Shown here: piece by piece, positions 9,101-18,464 of the stretch
Numbering within the stretch: the stretch's first letter is position 1
Layout: each line of letters starts with the position of its first letter
NCBI GenBank assembly: GCA_902363335.1
Contig: CABIZV010000001.1
Span: forward strand, 1,178,001-1,242,000
From: Enterobacteriaceae bacterium
Lineage (GTDB): Bacteria > Pseudomonadota > Gammaproteobacteria > Enterobacterales > Enterobacteriaceae
DNA length: 64,000 bases
Direction: 5' to 3'
Made by a program: the position numbers and the translations under genes
The notes under the pieces: model-generated
Told to the model about the DNA's origin: nothing
The model's database searches: none
Seen by the model: the letters and a program-made list of their open reading frames with translations, nothing else

Positions 9101-12100
9101 GCAATCTGGTCTGGCAGACCGAAGTCATCACCGACGATCTGCTTGCCGATCCGCAGGTGAACGGTACCATCACTATCCGCGATGAGGCGGGCAACGAAGC
9201 CACCGCTTACGACGAGGAGTCCGTGGTGTTTGATACCACGCCTCCTGAGGTCTCGCTGCATATCGATGTGATCAGCGGTGATGGCTATATCAACGCCGCG
9301 GAATCAAAAGCACCGACCACCACCATTAAAGGCTCCGTTGGCGGCGATGCCAAAGCCGGGGACGTCGTCCATCTGGAAATCAACAATAACGCCTACACCG
9401 CAAAAGTGGTGGCGGACGCAGACGGCAATCTGGTCTGGCAGACCGAAGTCATCACCGACGATCTGCTTGCCGATCCGCAGGTGAACGGTACCATCACCAT
9501 CCGCGATGAGGCGGGCAACGAAGCCACCGCTTACGATGAGGAATCCGTGGTGGTTGATACCACGCCTCCTGAGGTCTCGCTGCATATCGATGTGATCAGC
9601 GGTGATGGCTATATCAACGCCGCGGAATCAACAGCACCGACCACCACCATTAAAGGCTCCGTCGGCGGGGATGCCAAAGCCGGGGACGTCGTCCATCTGG
9701 AAATCAACAACAACGCCTACACCGCGAAAGTGGTGGCGGACGCAGACGGCAATCTGGTCTGGCAGACCGAAGTCGTCACCGACGATCTGCTTGCCGATCC
9801 GCAGGTGAACGGTAGCATCACCATCCGCGATGAGGCGGGCAACGAAGCCACCGCCGTTGATGATGAGTCCGTGGTGGTTGATACCACGCCTCCTGAGGTC
9901 TCGCTGCATATCGATGTGATCAGCGGTGATGGCTATATCAACGCCGCGGAATCAACAGCACCGACCACCACCATTAAAGGCACCGTCGGCGGTGACGCGA
10001 AAGTCGGGGACGTGGTCCATCTGGAAATCAATGACAACACCTATACCGCGAAAGTGGTGGCTGACGCAGACGGTAACCTGATCTGGCAGACCGAAGTCGT
10101 CACCGACGATCTGCTTGCCGATCCGCAGGTGAACGGTACCATCACCATCCGCGATGAGGCGGGCAACGAAGCCACCGCTGTTGATGATGAGTCCGTGGTG
10201 GTTGATACCACACCTCCTGAGGTCTCGCTGCATATCGATGTGATCAGCGGTGATGGCTATATCAACGCCGCGGAATCAAAAGCACCGACCACCACCATTA
10301 AAGGCTCCGTTGGCGGCGATGCCAAAGCCGGGGACGTCGTCCATCTGGAAATCAATGACATCACCTACACCGCGAAAGTGGTGGCGGACGCAGACGGTAA
10401 CCTGATCTGGCAGACCGAGGTCGTCACCGACGATCTGCTTGCCGATCCGCAGGTGAACGGCACCATCACCATCCGCGATGAGGCGGGCAACGAAGCCACC
10501 GCTTATGATGAGGAATCCGTGGTGGTTGATACCACGCCTCCTGAGGTCTCGCTGCATATTGATGTGATCAGCGGTGATGGCTATATCAACGCCGCTGAGT
10601 CAAAAGCACCGACCACCACCATTAAAGGCTCCGTTGGCGGCGATGCCAAAGCCGGGGACGTCGTCCATCTGGAAATCAACGACATCACTTACACCGCGAA
10701 AGTGGTGGCGGACGCAGACGGCAATCTGGTCTGGCAAACCGAGGTCGACACCGACGATCTGCTTGCCGATCCGCAGGTGAACGGTACCATCACCATCCGC
10801 GATGAGGCGGGCAACGAAGCCACCGCCGTTGATGATGAGTCCGTGGTGGTTGATACCACGCCTCCTGAGGTCTCACTGCATATTGATGTGATCAGCGGTG
10901 ATGGCTATATCAACGCCGCCGAGTCAAAAGCACCGACCACCACCATTAAAGGCACCGTCGGCGGTGACGCCAAAGCCGGGGACGTCGTCCATCTGGAAAT
11001 CAACGACATCACTTACACCGCGAAAGTGGTGGCGGACGTAGACGGCAATCTGATCTGGCAAACCGAGGTCGACACCCGCGATTTACTTAAAGACCCGATC
11101 GTCAACGGCACTATCACCATCACCGATGTTGCTGGCAACGAAGCTACAGCAACTGATAGCGAGCCGGTGATTATCGATACCGAGATCGACGTTAAGGTCA
11201 CCATCGACCCGGTCACCGGCGACGATTTCCTGAGCTTTGCAGAAACTAACCAACTGCCGGGTCAACCAGAGCCAGTCATCAAAGTAACTGGCACCGTTAC
11301 CGGAGAGGCTAAGGTGGGTGATATCGTCAATGTTAAAGTTGGCGAGGTGACACAGCAGGCGACGGTCACCGATGACGGTAAGGGTAATCTGGTCTGGGAG
11401 AGCGAATTCACGGCTAAAAATCTGATGAACAACCCGGAAGTCACGGCATCCATCAGCATTAGCGACCCGGCAGGTAACACGGCCAGCCACTCGACCGAAC
11501 GCTCCGTCACCATCGAAATCGGCAATCTCATCACCGGCGACGAAACCGACAACGTGATTGATGGCAGTGATAGCAGCGATATTATTATCGCCGATACCCA
11601 GGGCTTCCAGCAGGTACCGGGGCAGAATTACAACATTGCCTTCGTGGTGGACAGCTCCGGCAGCGTGGGGGCGACTGATATTAAAAGTATCATCGCCTCT
11701 CTCACGACCGTCTTTAACGCCCTGCATCAGAACGCGCAGTTGGCGAACGCTGGTGATGTGAAAATCCTGCTGGTCGATTTTGACGCCCAGGTTAACTTCG
11801 CCGTCTCGGTGAATCTTAAAGATTCCGGGGCATTAAAAACCCTGACCGATGCCTTAGCCAAAATGACCAGCGGCGGCGGCACCAACTATGAGGATGCGTT
11901 TAAAACCACCGCAAACTGGTTCCATGAGGTCTCCTCTGGCAGCAGTGAGAACCTGACCTATTTCATTACTGATGGTAAGCCGACCTATTATCAGAGCGAA
12001 GAAAAAACCAGCGTTGATGTTGATGGCCGCAGCGGCAACAATGTTGTCATGCTTGATGTGACTAAACTCGATTATCATCCAGGCCAGGTTGTCTCCATGA

Positions 12101-13371
12101 ATATTAATGGAACCAGCCGGGTGGTGATTGATGCAAGCGGTAACGTGTATAGCTGGAACGGCAGTACGCGGACAAGTGTTGGTATCATGCGAGCAGACGG
12201 TAAAGGGGGTTATGAGATATCCGTTCGTGCGGGTAGTGGAAGTAGCACCACGACCGATACCACCAATAACTCCATCTCTGCCTTTGGCTTATTAATGGCG
12301 ATGTGCGGCAACGTAGAAGCCATCGGTATCAACAACGGTATTAGCGCCAAAGATCTGTTGGCTTACGATTCAGACCAAAAAGTGACGGCTGGCATCTCCG
12401 CCAACGAACTGGCCAATGCAATTCTCGGCGGTGACTACGTGCAGATGGCGGGTGCGCAGGATACCGTTCACGGCAACGGCGGCAACGACATTCTGTTTGG
12501 CGATATGGTGATGTTTGGCGACAAAACCGGGTATGCCGCTATTCAGGAGTATGTTGCTGGCAAACTGAATATTCCCGTGAGTCAGCTTGAAGTGTCGCAT
12601 ATCGCGCAATATATCACCGAGCACCCCGCCGAGTTCGACCAGTCTCAGGTCGATGGCGGTAGAGACGTACTATTCGGCGGTGTCGGTGACGATATTCTCT
12701 ACGGCGGCGGCGGTGACGACATTCTGGTCGGCGGCAGCGGGGATGATGTCCTCTTTGGCGGCAAAGGCGATGACATTCTGATTGGCGATGGTTTTGATAA
12801 CCTGATCGGCATGGCCAACCACATGAATACTCCCGTCGACCAACTGACGTTCGATAAAGTGGCTGACTATGTGACCCAGCATAGCGACGAACTTGGCGCA
12901 ATGGGCTCAGGCAACGACAAACTCTACGGCGGCGAAGGTAACGATATCCTGATTGGCGGCGGAGGCAACGATCTTCTCAACGGCGGTGAGGGTAACGACC
13001 TGCTGTTTGGCGGAACGGGCAATGATATTTTAATCGGTGGAAAAGGCAATGACACCCTGCACGGCGGCGCGGGCAGCGACACCTTCACCTGGCTTAAAGG
13101 TGACGATGGGCACGATGTCATAAAAGACTTCCGCGCTGACGAAGGCGACCGCATAGATTTAAGCGATCTGCTGGGCGATGTTGCCAATAACGATTTGGCC
13201 TCTTACATCAAAGTCAGCGATGACAATCACGGTAACACGGTGATTGAAATTAACACCAACGGGCAGATGCAAAGCGGGAACTCCACGATGAGTATCACCG
13301 TGGAGAACTGTGCGGCGGCGGATATTGATATTAATAGTCTGATTGCGAAACCGGATGCACCGGTGATTTAA
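6109..13371 (+). CDS. Giant LapA/BapA-like RTX adhesin with N-terminal retention module
   Basis: A 2420-residue cell-surface adhesin. The N-terminal ~150 residues resemble the LapA retention module: a small beta domain (GTIKAVMGQVWIVATDGSRR) then TAAG at residues 102-105, the type of site cut by LapG-family periplasmic proteases. A Thr/Pro-rich linker follows, then one diverged repeat and 13 near-identical 108-residue Ig-like repeats (about 293-1696), each with the SLHIDVISGDGYINAAE motif, then another diverged repeat. A VWA domain (about 1838-2060) has a complete MIDAS (DSSGS, GGGTNYED, TDG). RTX nonapeptides (GGxGxDxLx, about 2120-2325) and a GSDTFTW type I secretion motif close the protein. 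The divergent exporter genes should secrete it. It likely mediates biofilm formation and surface attachment, with the retention module plugging the TolC-like pore until cleavage. No lapG or lapD homologue is in the window. Confidence 0.92.
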   Translation: MSTIIGTIKAVMGQVWIVATDGSRRLATEGEQVMRGEIIVTDQGAATVTLPNGKNMDLGRGSEWGDEAVAVSVSGGSNEQAIAAAQQAIAEGADPTQILEATAAGNTTIIDSSSEPTGPHSGHSHVILDLTGEILDPTAGYPTEGLDAARSMPVEEVTLLQPEQGNDTNVDTDTDTPITPPPSHPLPEASIIIDVIAGDNVININEAAQQKTVITGSTGRDVQPGDIVTVTVNGNSYQTQVTADGRWSVEVNTSDLVASGEVHASVTTYDQYGNEASASAESAVSVNITAPDVSLHIDVISGDGFINAAEAEKPTTTVSGTVGGDAKAGDVVHLEVNGKDYPATVVVGENGALVWQTEVATRDLLADPQVNGTITIRDEAGNEATAVDDESVVVDTTPPEVSLHIDVISGDGYINAAESKAPTTTVKGTVGGDAKAGDVVHLEVNGKDYPATVVVGENGVLVWQTEVVTDDLLADPQVNGTITIRDEAGNEATAVDDESVVFDTTPPEVSLQIDVISGDGYINAAESKEPTTTISGTVGGDAKVGDVVHLEINNNAYTAEVVADEHGNLVWQTEVATRDLLADPEVNATITITDEAGNQATDTAQETVIIDTEITVSLHIDTISEDGYINAAEAEKPTTTVSGTVGGDAKAGDVVHLEINDITYTAKVVADADGNLVWQTEVITDDLLADPQVNGTITIRDEAGNEATAYDEESVVVDTTPPEVSLHIDVISGDGYINAAESKAPTTTIKGTVGGDAKAGDVVHLEINDITYTAKVVADADGNLVWQTEVVTDDLLADPQVNGTITIRDEAGNEATAYDEESVVVDTTPPEVSLHIDVISGDGYINAAESKAPTTTIKGTVGGDAKAGDVVHLEINNNAYTAEVVADADGNLVWQTEVVTDDLLADPQLNGTITIRDEAGNEATAYDEESVVVDTTPPEVSLHIDVISGDGYINAAESKAPTTTVKGTVGGDAKVGDVVHLEINNNAYTAKVVADADGNLVWQTEVITDDLLADPQVNGTITIRDEAGNEATAYDEESVVFDTTPPEVSLHIDVISGDGYINAAESKAPTTTIKGSVGGDAKAGDVVHLEINNNAYTAKVVADADGNLVWQTEVITDDLLADPQVNGTITIRDEAGNEATAYDEESVVVDTTPPEVSLHIDVISGDGYINAAESTAPTTTIKGSVGGDAKAGDVVHLEINNNAYTAKVVADADGNLVWQTEVVTDDLLADPQVNGSITIRDEAGNEATAVDDESVVVDTTPPEVSLHIDVISGDGYINAAESTAPTTTIKGTVGGDAKVGDVVHLEINDNTYTAKVVADADGNLIWQTEVVTDDLLADPQVNGTITIRDEAGNEATAVDDESVVVDTTPPEVSLHIDVISGDGYINAAESKAPTTTIKGSVGGDAKAGDVVHLEINDITYTAKVVADADGNLIWQTEVVTDDLLADPQVNGTITIRDEAGNEATAYDEESVVVDTTPPEVSLHIDVISGDGYINAAESKAPTTTIKGSVGGDAKAGDVVHLEINDITYTAKVVADADGNLVWQTEVDTDDLLADPQVNGTITIRDEAGNEATAVDDESVVVDTTPPEVSLHIDVISGDGYINAAESKAPTTTIKGTVGGDAKAGDVVHLEINDITYTAKVVADVDGNLIWQTEVDTRDLLKDPIVNGTITITDVAGNEATATDSEPVIIDTEIDVKVTIDPVTGDDFLSFAETNQLPGQPEPVIKVTGTVTGEAKVGDIVNVKVGEVTQQATVTDDGKGNLVWESEFTAKNLMNNPEVTASISISDPAGNTASHSTERSVTIEIGNLITGDETDNVIDGSDSSDIIIADTQGFQQVPGQNYNIAFVVDSSGSVGATDIKSIIASLTTVFNALHQNAQLANAGDVKILLVDFDAQVNFAVSVNLKDSGALKTLTDALAKMTSGGGTNYEDAFKTTANWFHEVSSGSSENLTYFITDGKPTYYQSEEKTSVDVDGRSGNNVVMLDVTKLDYHPGQVVSMNINGTSRVVIDASGNVYSWNGSTRTSVGIMRADGKGGYEISVRAGSGSSTTTDTTNNSISAFGLLMAMCGNVEAIGINNGISAKDLLAYDSDQKVTAGISANELANAILGGDYVQMAGAQDTVHGNGGNDILFGDMVMFGDKTGYAAIQEYVAGKLNIPVSQLEVSHIAQYITEHPAEFDQSQVDGGRDVLFGGVGDDILYGGGGDDILVGGSGDDVLFGGKGDDILIGDGFDNLIGMANHMNTPVDQLTFDKVADYVTQHSDELGAMGSGNDKLYGGEGNDILIGGGGNDLLNGGEGNDLLFGGTGNDILIGGKGNDTLHGGAGSDTFTWLKGDDGHDVIKDFRADEGDRIDLSDLLGDVANNDLASYIKVSDDNHGNTVIEINTNGQMQSGNSTMSITVENCAAADIDINSLIAKPDAPVI
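6985..11196 (+). repeat. Tandem array of 13 x 324 bp repeats inside the adhesin gene
   Basis: The unit begins at GTCTCGCTGCATAT-type sequence and recurs every 324 bp (6985, 7309, 7633 and on to 10873), encoding 108 residues. Copies differ mainly in short cassettes: INNNAYTAE versus INDITYTAK versus VNGKDYPAT, and AYDEES versus AVDDES. The first and last flanking units (about 6670-6984 and 11188-11500) are clearly diverged. The near identity at synonymous sites indicates recent expansion or gene conversion, and copy number probably varies between strains. Confidence 0.93.
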
Positions 13372-13384
13372 CCCTCACGAAACC

Positions 13385-13413
13385 GCCCCAACCTGCTGGC
13401 TGGGGCTTTTTTT
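13385..13413. terminator. Terminator between convergent adhesin and autotransporter genes
   Basis: A GCCCCA...TGGGGC stem is followed by a run of seven T on the plus strand, 14 bp past the adhesin stop codon. It should end adhesin transcription. The convergent autotransporter gene ends 14 bp further on. Confidence 0.75.
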
Positions 13414-13426
13414 CATATCCGTAAGA

Positions 13427-16400
13427 TTAAAAAGCGTATTTTATTCCCACCATCCCCTGCGTATCGCTGTAGCCTTTATCGCCTATCTGCTGCGCGACGT
13501 TCCCCCACAGTTGCAGGTTTTGATTCAGCTGGCCTTCCACACCCGCTTTTAGCTCACCGATATTGCGCGTGCCTTGCTGGCGGCTGGTGACGCCGTTCAT
13601 GCTGACGCCGTAGCTGCCGGAGTTGTGGATCCAGTTGGCTTCAACAAAGGGCTGGAACTCACGCGTTTTTCCGTCATCAATGGCGTTATGCCCTTTGATG
13701 TAGGCTCTCACGCCCAGACGCGTTTGCAGGTTGCCGTCATTTTTACCTTTCACACGCGTGCCGTTGGCCTCCGTATGGTTATCCGCCTGCACGCCCATCC
13801 AGGTGATCTGCGCTTTAGGCTGCAACCACCAGCTGGAGCGCCCATCCTGACGCTGCCCCATCAGATAGCTGTAACCGCCTTCCACCGAGGCTGTAAATCC
13901 GGCCGAGTTGTACTTCTCGCTCGCCAGCCCCTGGCCTGTGACGCTGTTTTTAAACCAGTTATATAAAACCCACGAGTCCAGGTAGCTACCGGTTTTATCC
14001 TCATCGTTCGCATACCAGGTTCCATAAACACCGACGCTGTAGCCGTCGACGCGCCCCCTTGAGCGGTATTGGCTCACGTTCGATTGGGTATTACTCTGCG
14101 CGTTACCGTAGCCTGCCATCAGCCCCAGATGCCAGCGATCCAGACCATCATCACTCCACTGCGCAAGGTCGCCGCCCAGTTGTACAACATAACGGTTAGT
14201 TTGCGTGTGGAGCTGGTTTTGCGCCGTATCAAAGCGCGTATGACCACCAATCTGACGCAGCCACAGGCTGGTAACTTTCTCCTCGCCGGTCAGCAGGTCG
14301 GTATACTGCGTGTCACCGATGCGGTCATGCAAACGGAGGTTAAACATGGTGTTGGCTGCCGCCAGGTTGCCCAGATAAGAACCGATTTCAGGGCGGTATG
14401 TCGCCGGGCCGGTAGGCGCAACCGGGCCAACAGGATCCGTCGGGTCCGTGGGATCGGTCGGGTCCGTTGGGTCGGTGGGATCCGTTGGATGCGTAGGATC
14501 GGTCGGTGCCATGGTGTTCGTCAGATACCAGTTATTGTGGCTGCTGTTACTGCCATCACCCCGGCCAAGAAAATATTCATAGCTGCCCGCGACAATGCGC
14601 CCGGACTGAACAAACTCCCCCGCAGACAGTCCGCCCACTTCAATCACCTCAATACCGTTGAGCGTCTTAGCCCCTGTTCCCCCGGCGTTATGAATCAACA
14701 CGTTGGTGGTTCCTGACGTATCCCCGTTCACCACCAGTTTATCCGTTGGCGAAAAGTCGTTGCCCAGCGCGGTATTCATCACCAGCGTGCTGTTATCTCC
14801 GGCATAGTTCCCCGCAATAGTCAGCGTGTTGAATTGGTCGGAACCCCGGAGATCGACGCGCGAGTGATTGGCGGTAAGATGGGTGATATCGCTGTTTGAC
14901 CTCATCGCCCAGGTTGATTGATTGAGGGTAACAGTGGATGACGCCCCCGCGGCATGATCCGTCAATATCGCATTGGTTAACGAGGAGTTCGTGGCGCTCA
15001 GCGTGCTGTCGTGAGCTGCAAACTGCGCCAACAGGCTGCCATTCGCCGTCACTTCTGAGCCCTCGATTACAAATTCGGCCTGCTGCGAGTCGCTGTCGCT
15101 CCAGGTGTAAAATAAGGCATCGTTATCGGTGGTAAGGGTGCTGTTCGTTAAGTGGAAAAGGCCGTCCCGTTCAATGCCCACCATCGCGTGGCCCTGCGAG
15201 TTGCCAGAGACGTTCATGCCCGAGATAGCGATATCGCCGCCATCTTTTGCCAACAAACCATACCGACCGTTACCGTCGACATCGAGGAGATGCTGGCCAT
15301 TGCCCTGGATGACAATTTTGCCGCCTTCCGATAACACGCCATACGACCCGTTATGCGTGGCCTCAATATTCATCCCAACCACGTTTATCGTCGCCGCGGC
15401 GTTGGTCGTATCCTTTGAGTCATAAGCAAACAGGCCCGCACCTTCATTGTACTGAGCACCGTGGTTATCGTTATTGTTGACCTTTAGGGTATGAGACCCG
15501 GATTGGCTCACGACATTGATCTCGGCGCCATTGCTCGCTTTGACTCCGGCGTCAGGGCTGTTATCAACCAGAACATCCATATCCATGATATCCAGCCGGG
15601 AGTGGTAACCATCAACAATACCGTTGACGTTAATGCCGATACCCTCTTTTTGGGCACCGTTGACCGTTTGATTCCTCGAAACGGTCAGCGTATTGCCGGT
15701 ATTGCTGGTGATGGACATCTGCCCACCGCTATTAATATCAATGCCGTACCGACCGTTGTCGTTGATAGTGACCTGCATGTTTTTGATTTCAATAGCGGCG
15801 GGTTTTGTCGAAGTCCCCTGATGGGTAAAACCTTCGATGGCGACACCGGCGTCGTAGGTATCCGACCGGGTGGATTTATTGCCAATAACATCAAGTCGTT
15901 GTGAGCCATCGCCGGTGATGCTAATCACCCCGCCATCACGCGCATAGAGGCCGTAAACGCCGTTATCGTTGGCTTCTACATGCATATTCTTAATGACAAT
16001 AGCGGCTTGCTTTTCTGGCGTATTCGCAGAAACGCCGTGTGCCAGAAGCCCGGCGCCATACGACCATTCATCCGGCGTGGCCGCCGTATACTGCCGATTG
16101 GCGTTGGCGATTAAGGTATTATTCCCTGATTGGCTTTCAATATGAATGACGCCGCTATTGGCCGACACCACCCCTTCAAGCTCATTATTGTTGGCAATGA
16201 TATCCATATCTTTAATCATAAGCGTTGCGACATCACCGGTGCTATCGGCCCCTTTCGCATGCAGACCTTTCCCCAGGTCCTGCCCGTTATCGGTCGCCAT
16301 TCTGGTGTTATACACTTCCAGCAAGTGCTGTCCGCTGGTGCTGCTAATATTGATGATTCCCCCATCGCGGGCGGCAATTCCCTGGTAAGCCTGATCGTCG

Positions 16401-17809
16401 ACCCGAATATTCATATCCTGGATAACGATAGCCGAACGGTCGCCGTTGGACGCTGAATGGTCGGCAATAATGCCATTGCCCATGTTGCCATCCGCGCTGT
16501 TATTAGCGGCCACCTCAATTTTATTATTTTCGACGCCGACGATATTCACGACGCCGCCTTCCGTTGCGCGGATGCCGTGATAATCATTGTCACGAACGTT
16601 GAGATCCATGCCGGTAATAGTGATGGTGCTTTTCAGATCGTCATAAAGGCTACTGACACCTTTCGCGATGATTCCCGCTCCAAAGGCCCAGGGATTATCC
16701 TGGGAGGTAACATTAGCGATGGCCTCAAGCAGCTGCGTGCCATCGCCGCTGAGCGTGAGCGTCCCGCCTTCGGTGGCGGAAAGACCGTAACGACCATTAT
16801 TGTTGGCTTGCACATTCATATTCTGCACGACAAGCTGGGAAGCCTTTCCATCGGCGGCGCCCTGAACCTCAATTCCCGCGCCTTCCGTCCATGAGGTCGC
16901 AAGGTTTTTATTGCCGTTAGCCTGGAGTGTATTCTGGACGTTTTCCGCGCTGATAATAGTGGCGGTGCTGCCTTCCGCTACCTGTAGACCATATCGACCA
17001 TTGTCCTTTATCTGAACATCCATACCTTTGATATTCAGTGTCGAATTTCCTTTTATAATAATGCCGCCATCGCTATTCAGGCCATTCTCAATGACATGTA
17101 AATACTGACGTCCATCCCCCAGGAGATCTACGCGTCCGTTGTTCCACGCCATAATCCCTGCTAATCCGTTGCCCTTCACCTCGGTGTTCATATTGATTAT
17201 GTTCACCCGCGCGCCATCTTCTGACCAAATGCCCCCGCCCCAGCCCACGCTGGCATTATTGCCATTCACAAAAAGGAACGAGCTATTGTTATCTTTTCCG
17301 GTAATGTCAACGGCGCTACCCGCAGCAAAAGCGAAAATCCCTTTACCGGCGTTATTATTGAACTCAACCTGGGAAGCCTCGTTAATGGAGAACTGACCCG
17401 CGGTATCGGCGCGAATGCCGTTATTTGCATTACCATTGGAGCTGACGTTTATGTTGTTGAGGGTAAAGCCAGCATTGGACTCCACCAGAATCCCTTCCCA
17501 ACGATTGTCGTTCGCCTGGAATAGAATGTCAGGACTCGTGCTGTTTAACATTATCGATGCGCTATTAGAAAAGAACACCCCGGCGTTATTATGGCTGACG
17601 TCGATATTTTTTTCGGTACGGATTTCAGTGTCCTGCTCCCCTTCGGCTCGCAGCGCGCTGACGTAATTGTCAGATAAATTATTAAGAATCAGACCATCAT
17701 TCCAGACATAATCACCCTGAGTAATATGGTAGGTCTGCTGTGCCCAAGCTCCTTGCCCGGCCACAGCCATAAAAAGCATATGTGTGATCACAATATTTTT
17801 ATATTTCAT
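13427..17809 (-). CDS. AIDA-type autotransporter (type V secreted surface protein)
   Basis: A 1460-residue autotransporter. The N-terminal signal is MKYKNIVITHMLFMAVAGQGAWAQ. The passenger (about 25-1090) is built from many degenerate beta-helix turns, each with an NMxVxxNxxGRYGL-like core followed by a GGxxxISG-like core, suggesting a right-handed beta-helix like pertactin or AIDA. A (PTDP)n linker at about residues 1100-1135 precedes a C-terminal beta-barrel of about 270 residues ending in YAF, the usual terminal aromatic residue. In E. coli K-12 the autotransporter ycgV also neighbours dhaR, so this may be a positional counterpart, although sequence similarity cannot be judged here. Likely roles are adhesion or aggregation; no protease triad is evident in the passenger. 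Confidence 0.9.
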   Translation of the reverse strand: MKYKNIVITHMLFMAVAGQGAWAQQTYHITQGDYVWNDGLILNNLSDNYVSALRAEGEQDTEIRTEKNIDVSHNNAGVFFSNSASIMLNSTSPDILFQANDNRWEGILVESNAGFTLNNINVSSNGNANNGIRADTAGQFSINEASQVEFNNNAGKGIFAFAAGSAVDITGKDNNSSFLFVNGNNASVGWGGGIWSEDGARVNIINMNTEVKGNGLAGIMAWNNGRVDLLGDGRQYLHVIENGLNSDGGIIIKGNSTLNIKGMDVQIKDNGRYGLQVAEGSTATIISAENVQNTLQANGNKNLATSWTEGAGIEVQGAADGKASQLVVQNMNVQANNNGRYGLSATEGGTLTLSGDGTQLLEAIANVTSQDNPWAFGAGIIAKGVSSLYDDLKSTITITGMDLNVRDNDYHGIRATEGGVVNIVGVENNKIEVAANNSADGNMGNGIIADHSASNGDRSAIVIQDMNIRVDDQAYQGIAARDGGIINISSTSGQHLLEVYNTRMATDNGQDLGKGLHAKGADSTGDVATLMIKDMDIIANNNELEGVVSANSGVIHIESQSGNNTLIANANRQYTAATPDEWSYGAGLLAHGVSANTPEKQAAIVIKNMHVEANDNGVYGLYARDGGVISITGDGSQRLDVIGNKSTRSDTYDAGVAIEGFTHQGTSTKPAAIEIKNMQVTINDNGRYGIDINSGGQMSITSNTGNTLTVSRNQTVNGAQKEGIGINVNGIVDGYHSRLDIMDMDVLVDNSPDAGVKASNGAEINVVSQSGSHTLKVNNNDNHGAQYNEGAGLFAYDSKDTTNAAATINVVGMNIEATHNGSYGVLSEGGKIVIQGNGQHLLDVDGNGRYGLLAKDGGDIAISGMNVSGNSQGHAMVGIERDGLFHLTNSTLTTDNDALFYTWSDSDSQQAEFVIEGSEVTANGSLLAQFAAHDSTLSATNSSLTNAILTDHAAGASSTVTLNQSTWAMRSNSDITHLTANHSRVDLRGSDQFNTLTIAGNYAGDNSTLVMNTALGNDFSPTDKLVVNGDTSGTTNVLIHNAGGTGAKTLNGIEVIEVGGLSAGEFVQSGRIVAGSYEYFLGRGDGSNSSHNNWYLTNTMAPTDPTHPTDPTDPTDPTDPTDPTDPVGPVAPTGPATYRPEIGSYLGNLAAANTMFNLRLHDRIGDTQYTDLLTGEEKVTSLWLRQIGGHTRFDTAQNQLHTQTNRYVVQLGGDLAQWSDDGLDRWHLGLMAGYGNAQSNTQSNVSQYRSRGRVDGYSVGVYGTWYANDEDKTGSYLDSWVLYNWFKNSVTGQGLASEKYNSAGFTASVEGGYSYLMGQRQDGRSSWWLQPKAQITWMGVQADNHTEANGTRVKGKNDGNLQTRLGVRAYIKGHNAIDDGKTREFQPFVEANWIHNSGSYGVSMNGVTSRQQGTRNIGELKAGVEGQLNQNLQLWGNVAQQIGDKGYSDTQGMVGIKYAF
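14440..14505 (-). repeat. Short tandem repeat encoding (Pro-Thr-Asp) linker
   Basis: About six imperfect 9-bp units (GGATCGGTC/GGGTCCGTT types on the plus strand) encode a PTDPTDPTDP linker between passenger and barrel of the autotransporter. In-frame unit changes would alter only linker length. Confidence 0.7.
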
Positions 17810-18464
17810 TGGCTACGTCTCCTTACGTATAAGATCTGAAATGGCAGGCGTTATTAAATAAACCGCATGAGGAATAATATTAAAAGCACATTATCGTTAT
17901 AAAGAATAAGCAAGTAGTTATGTAAAGGCTCTCCCAGACATATTTACCATTATTCTAAAAACTGACAATTAATATCATTAATAGACTTTAAATTTCATTA
18001 AAATCAATATCATCAGGCGTTTAAGTCGCTAAAGAATTAGATATTTGCCAGGCTGTTTCCAATCGTTTATCACACGGCAGCAACGGCTGATCGATAGATT
18101 CAATCTATCAACACTAGCGTTACAATCGCCGTGATGAATATATACCAGAGGTAATTACGAAGATTATTTAATGCTTATGGAAGGGGGTTGTGGCTAAATT
18201 ACTGATTTTTCAATTGGCTAACGCTGAGGTCAACACAAGTTTTGCTTATAAGTTAGTGCGCTTAGCATTCATTATGCATTTTTATCAGCACCAGGATTTT
18301 TCATTTTTCTAAAACACAGGATATTTATGCTTTAAAAATCTGCAGGATTGTTGATTAATATCAATAATAATCGCCAGGAAAATATAAGAATATTACCACT
18401 AAGCTTTTCGCATCCTATATTTATTGAATTGAAAATAACGATAAATAAACTTCTTCATGTATTT
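17810..18464. promoter_or_regulatory. AT-rich region upstream of autotransporter, with OxyR-like palindrome
   Basis: No gene is supported in these 655 bp between the autotransporter start and the end of the next minus-strand gene. The autotransporter promoter should be here. GATAGATTCAATCTATC at 18093-18109 is a perfect 8-bp palindrome around one base and matches the OxyR half-operator ATAGnTnnnAnCTAT. A Dam site GATC abuts it at 18089-18092, and another GATC lies at 17833-17836 close to the start codon. Confidence 0.45.

Noticed and set aside
6985..11196. Regular array that could be mistaken for CRISPR
   Set aside because: The unit is 324 bp, fully coding, with no short direct repeats separated by unique spacers and no cas genes.
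6961..11216. Many open frames on the minus strand and in the +2 frame inside the adhesin repeats
   Set aside because: They recur once per 324-bp unit and are by-products of the repetitive coding sequence; the single long plus-strand frame explains all of them.
18170..18200. Short leader-peptide-like frame (MLMEGGCG) after a weak ribosome site
   Set aside because: Too short, with no downstream gene on that strand, so no function as a leader can be argued.
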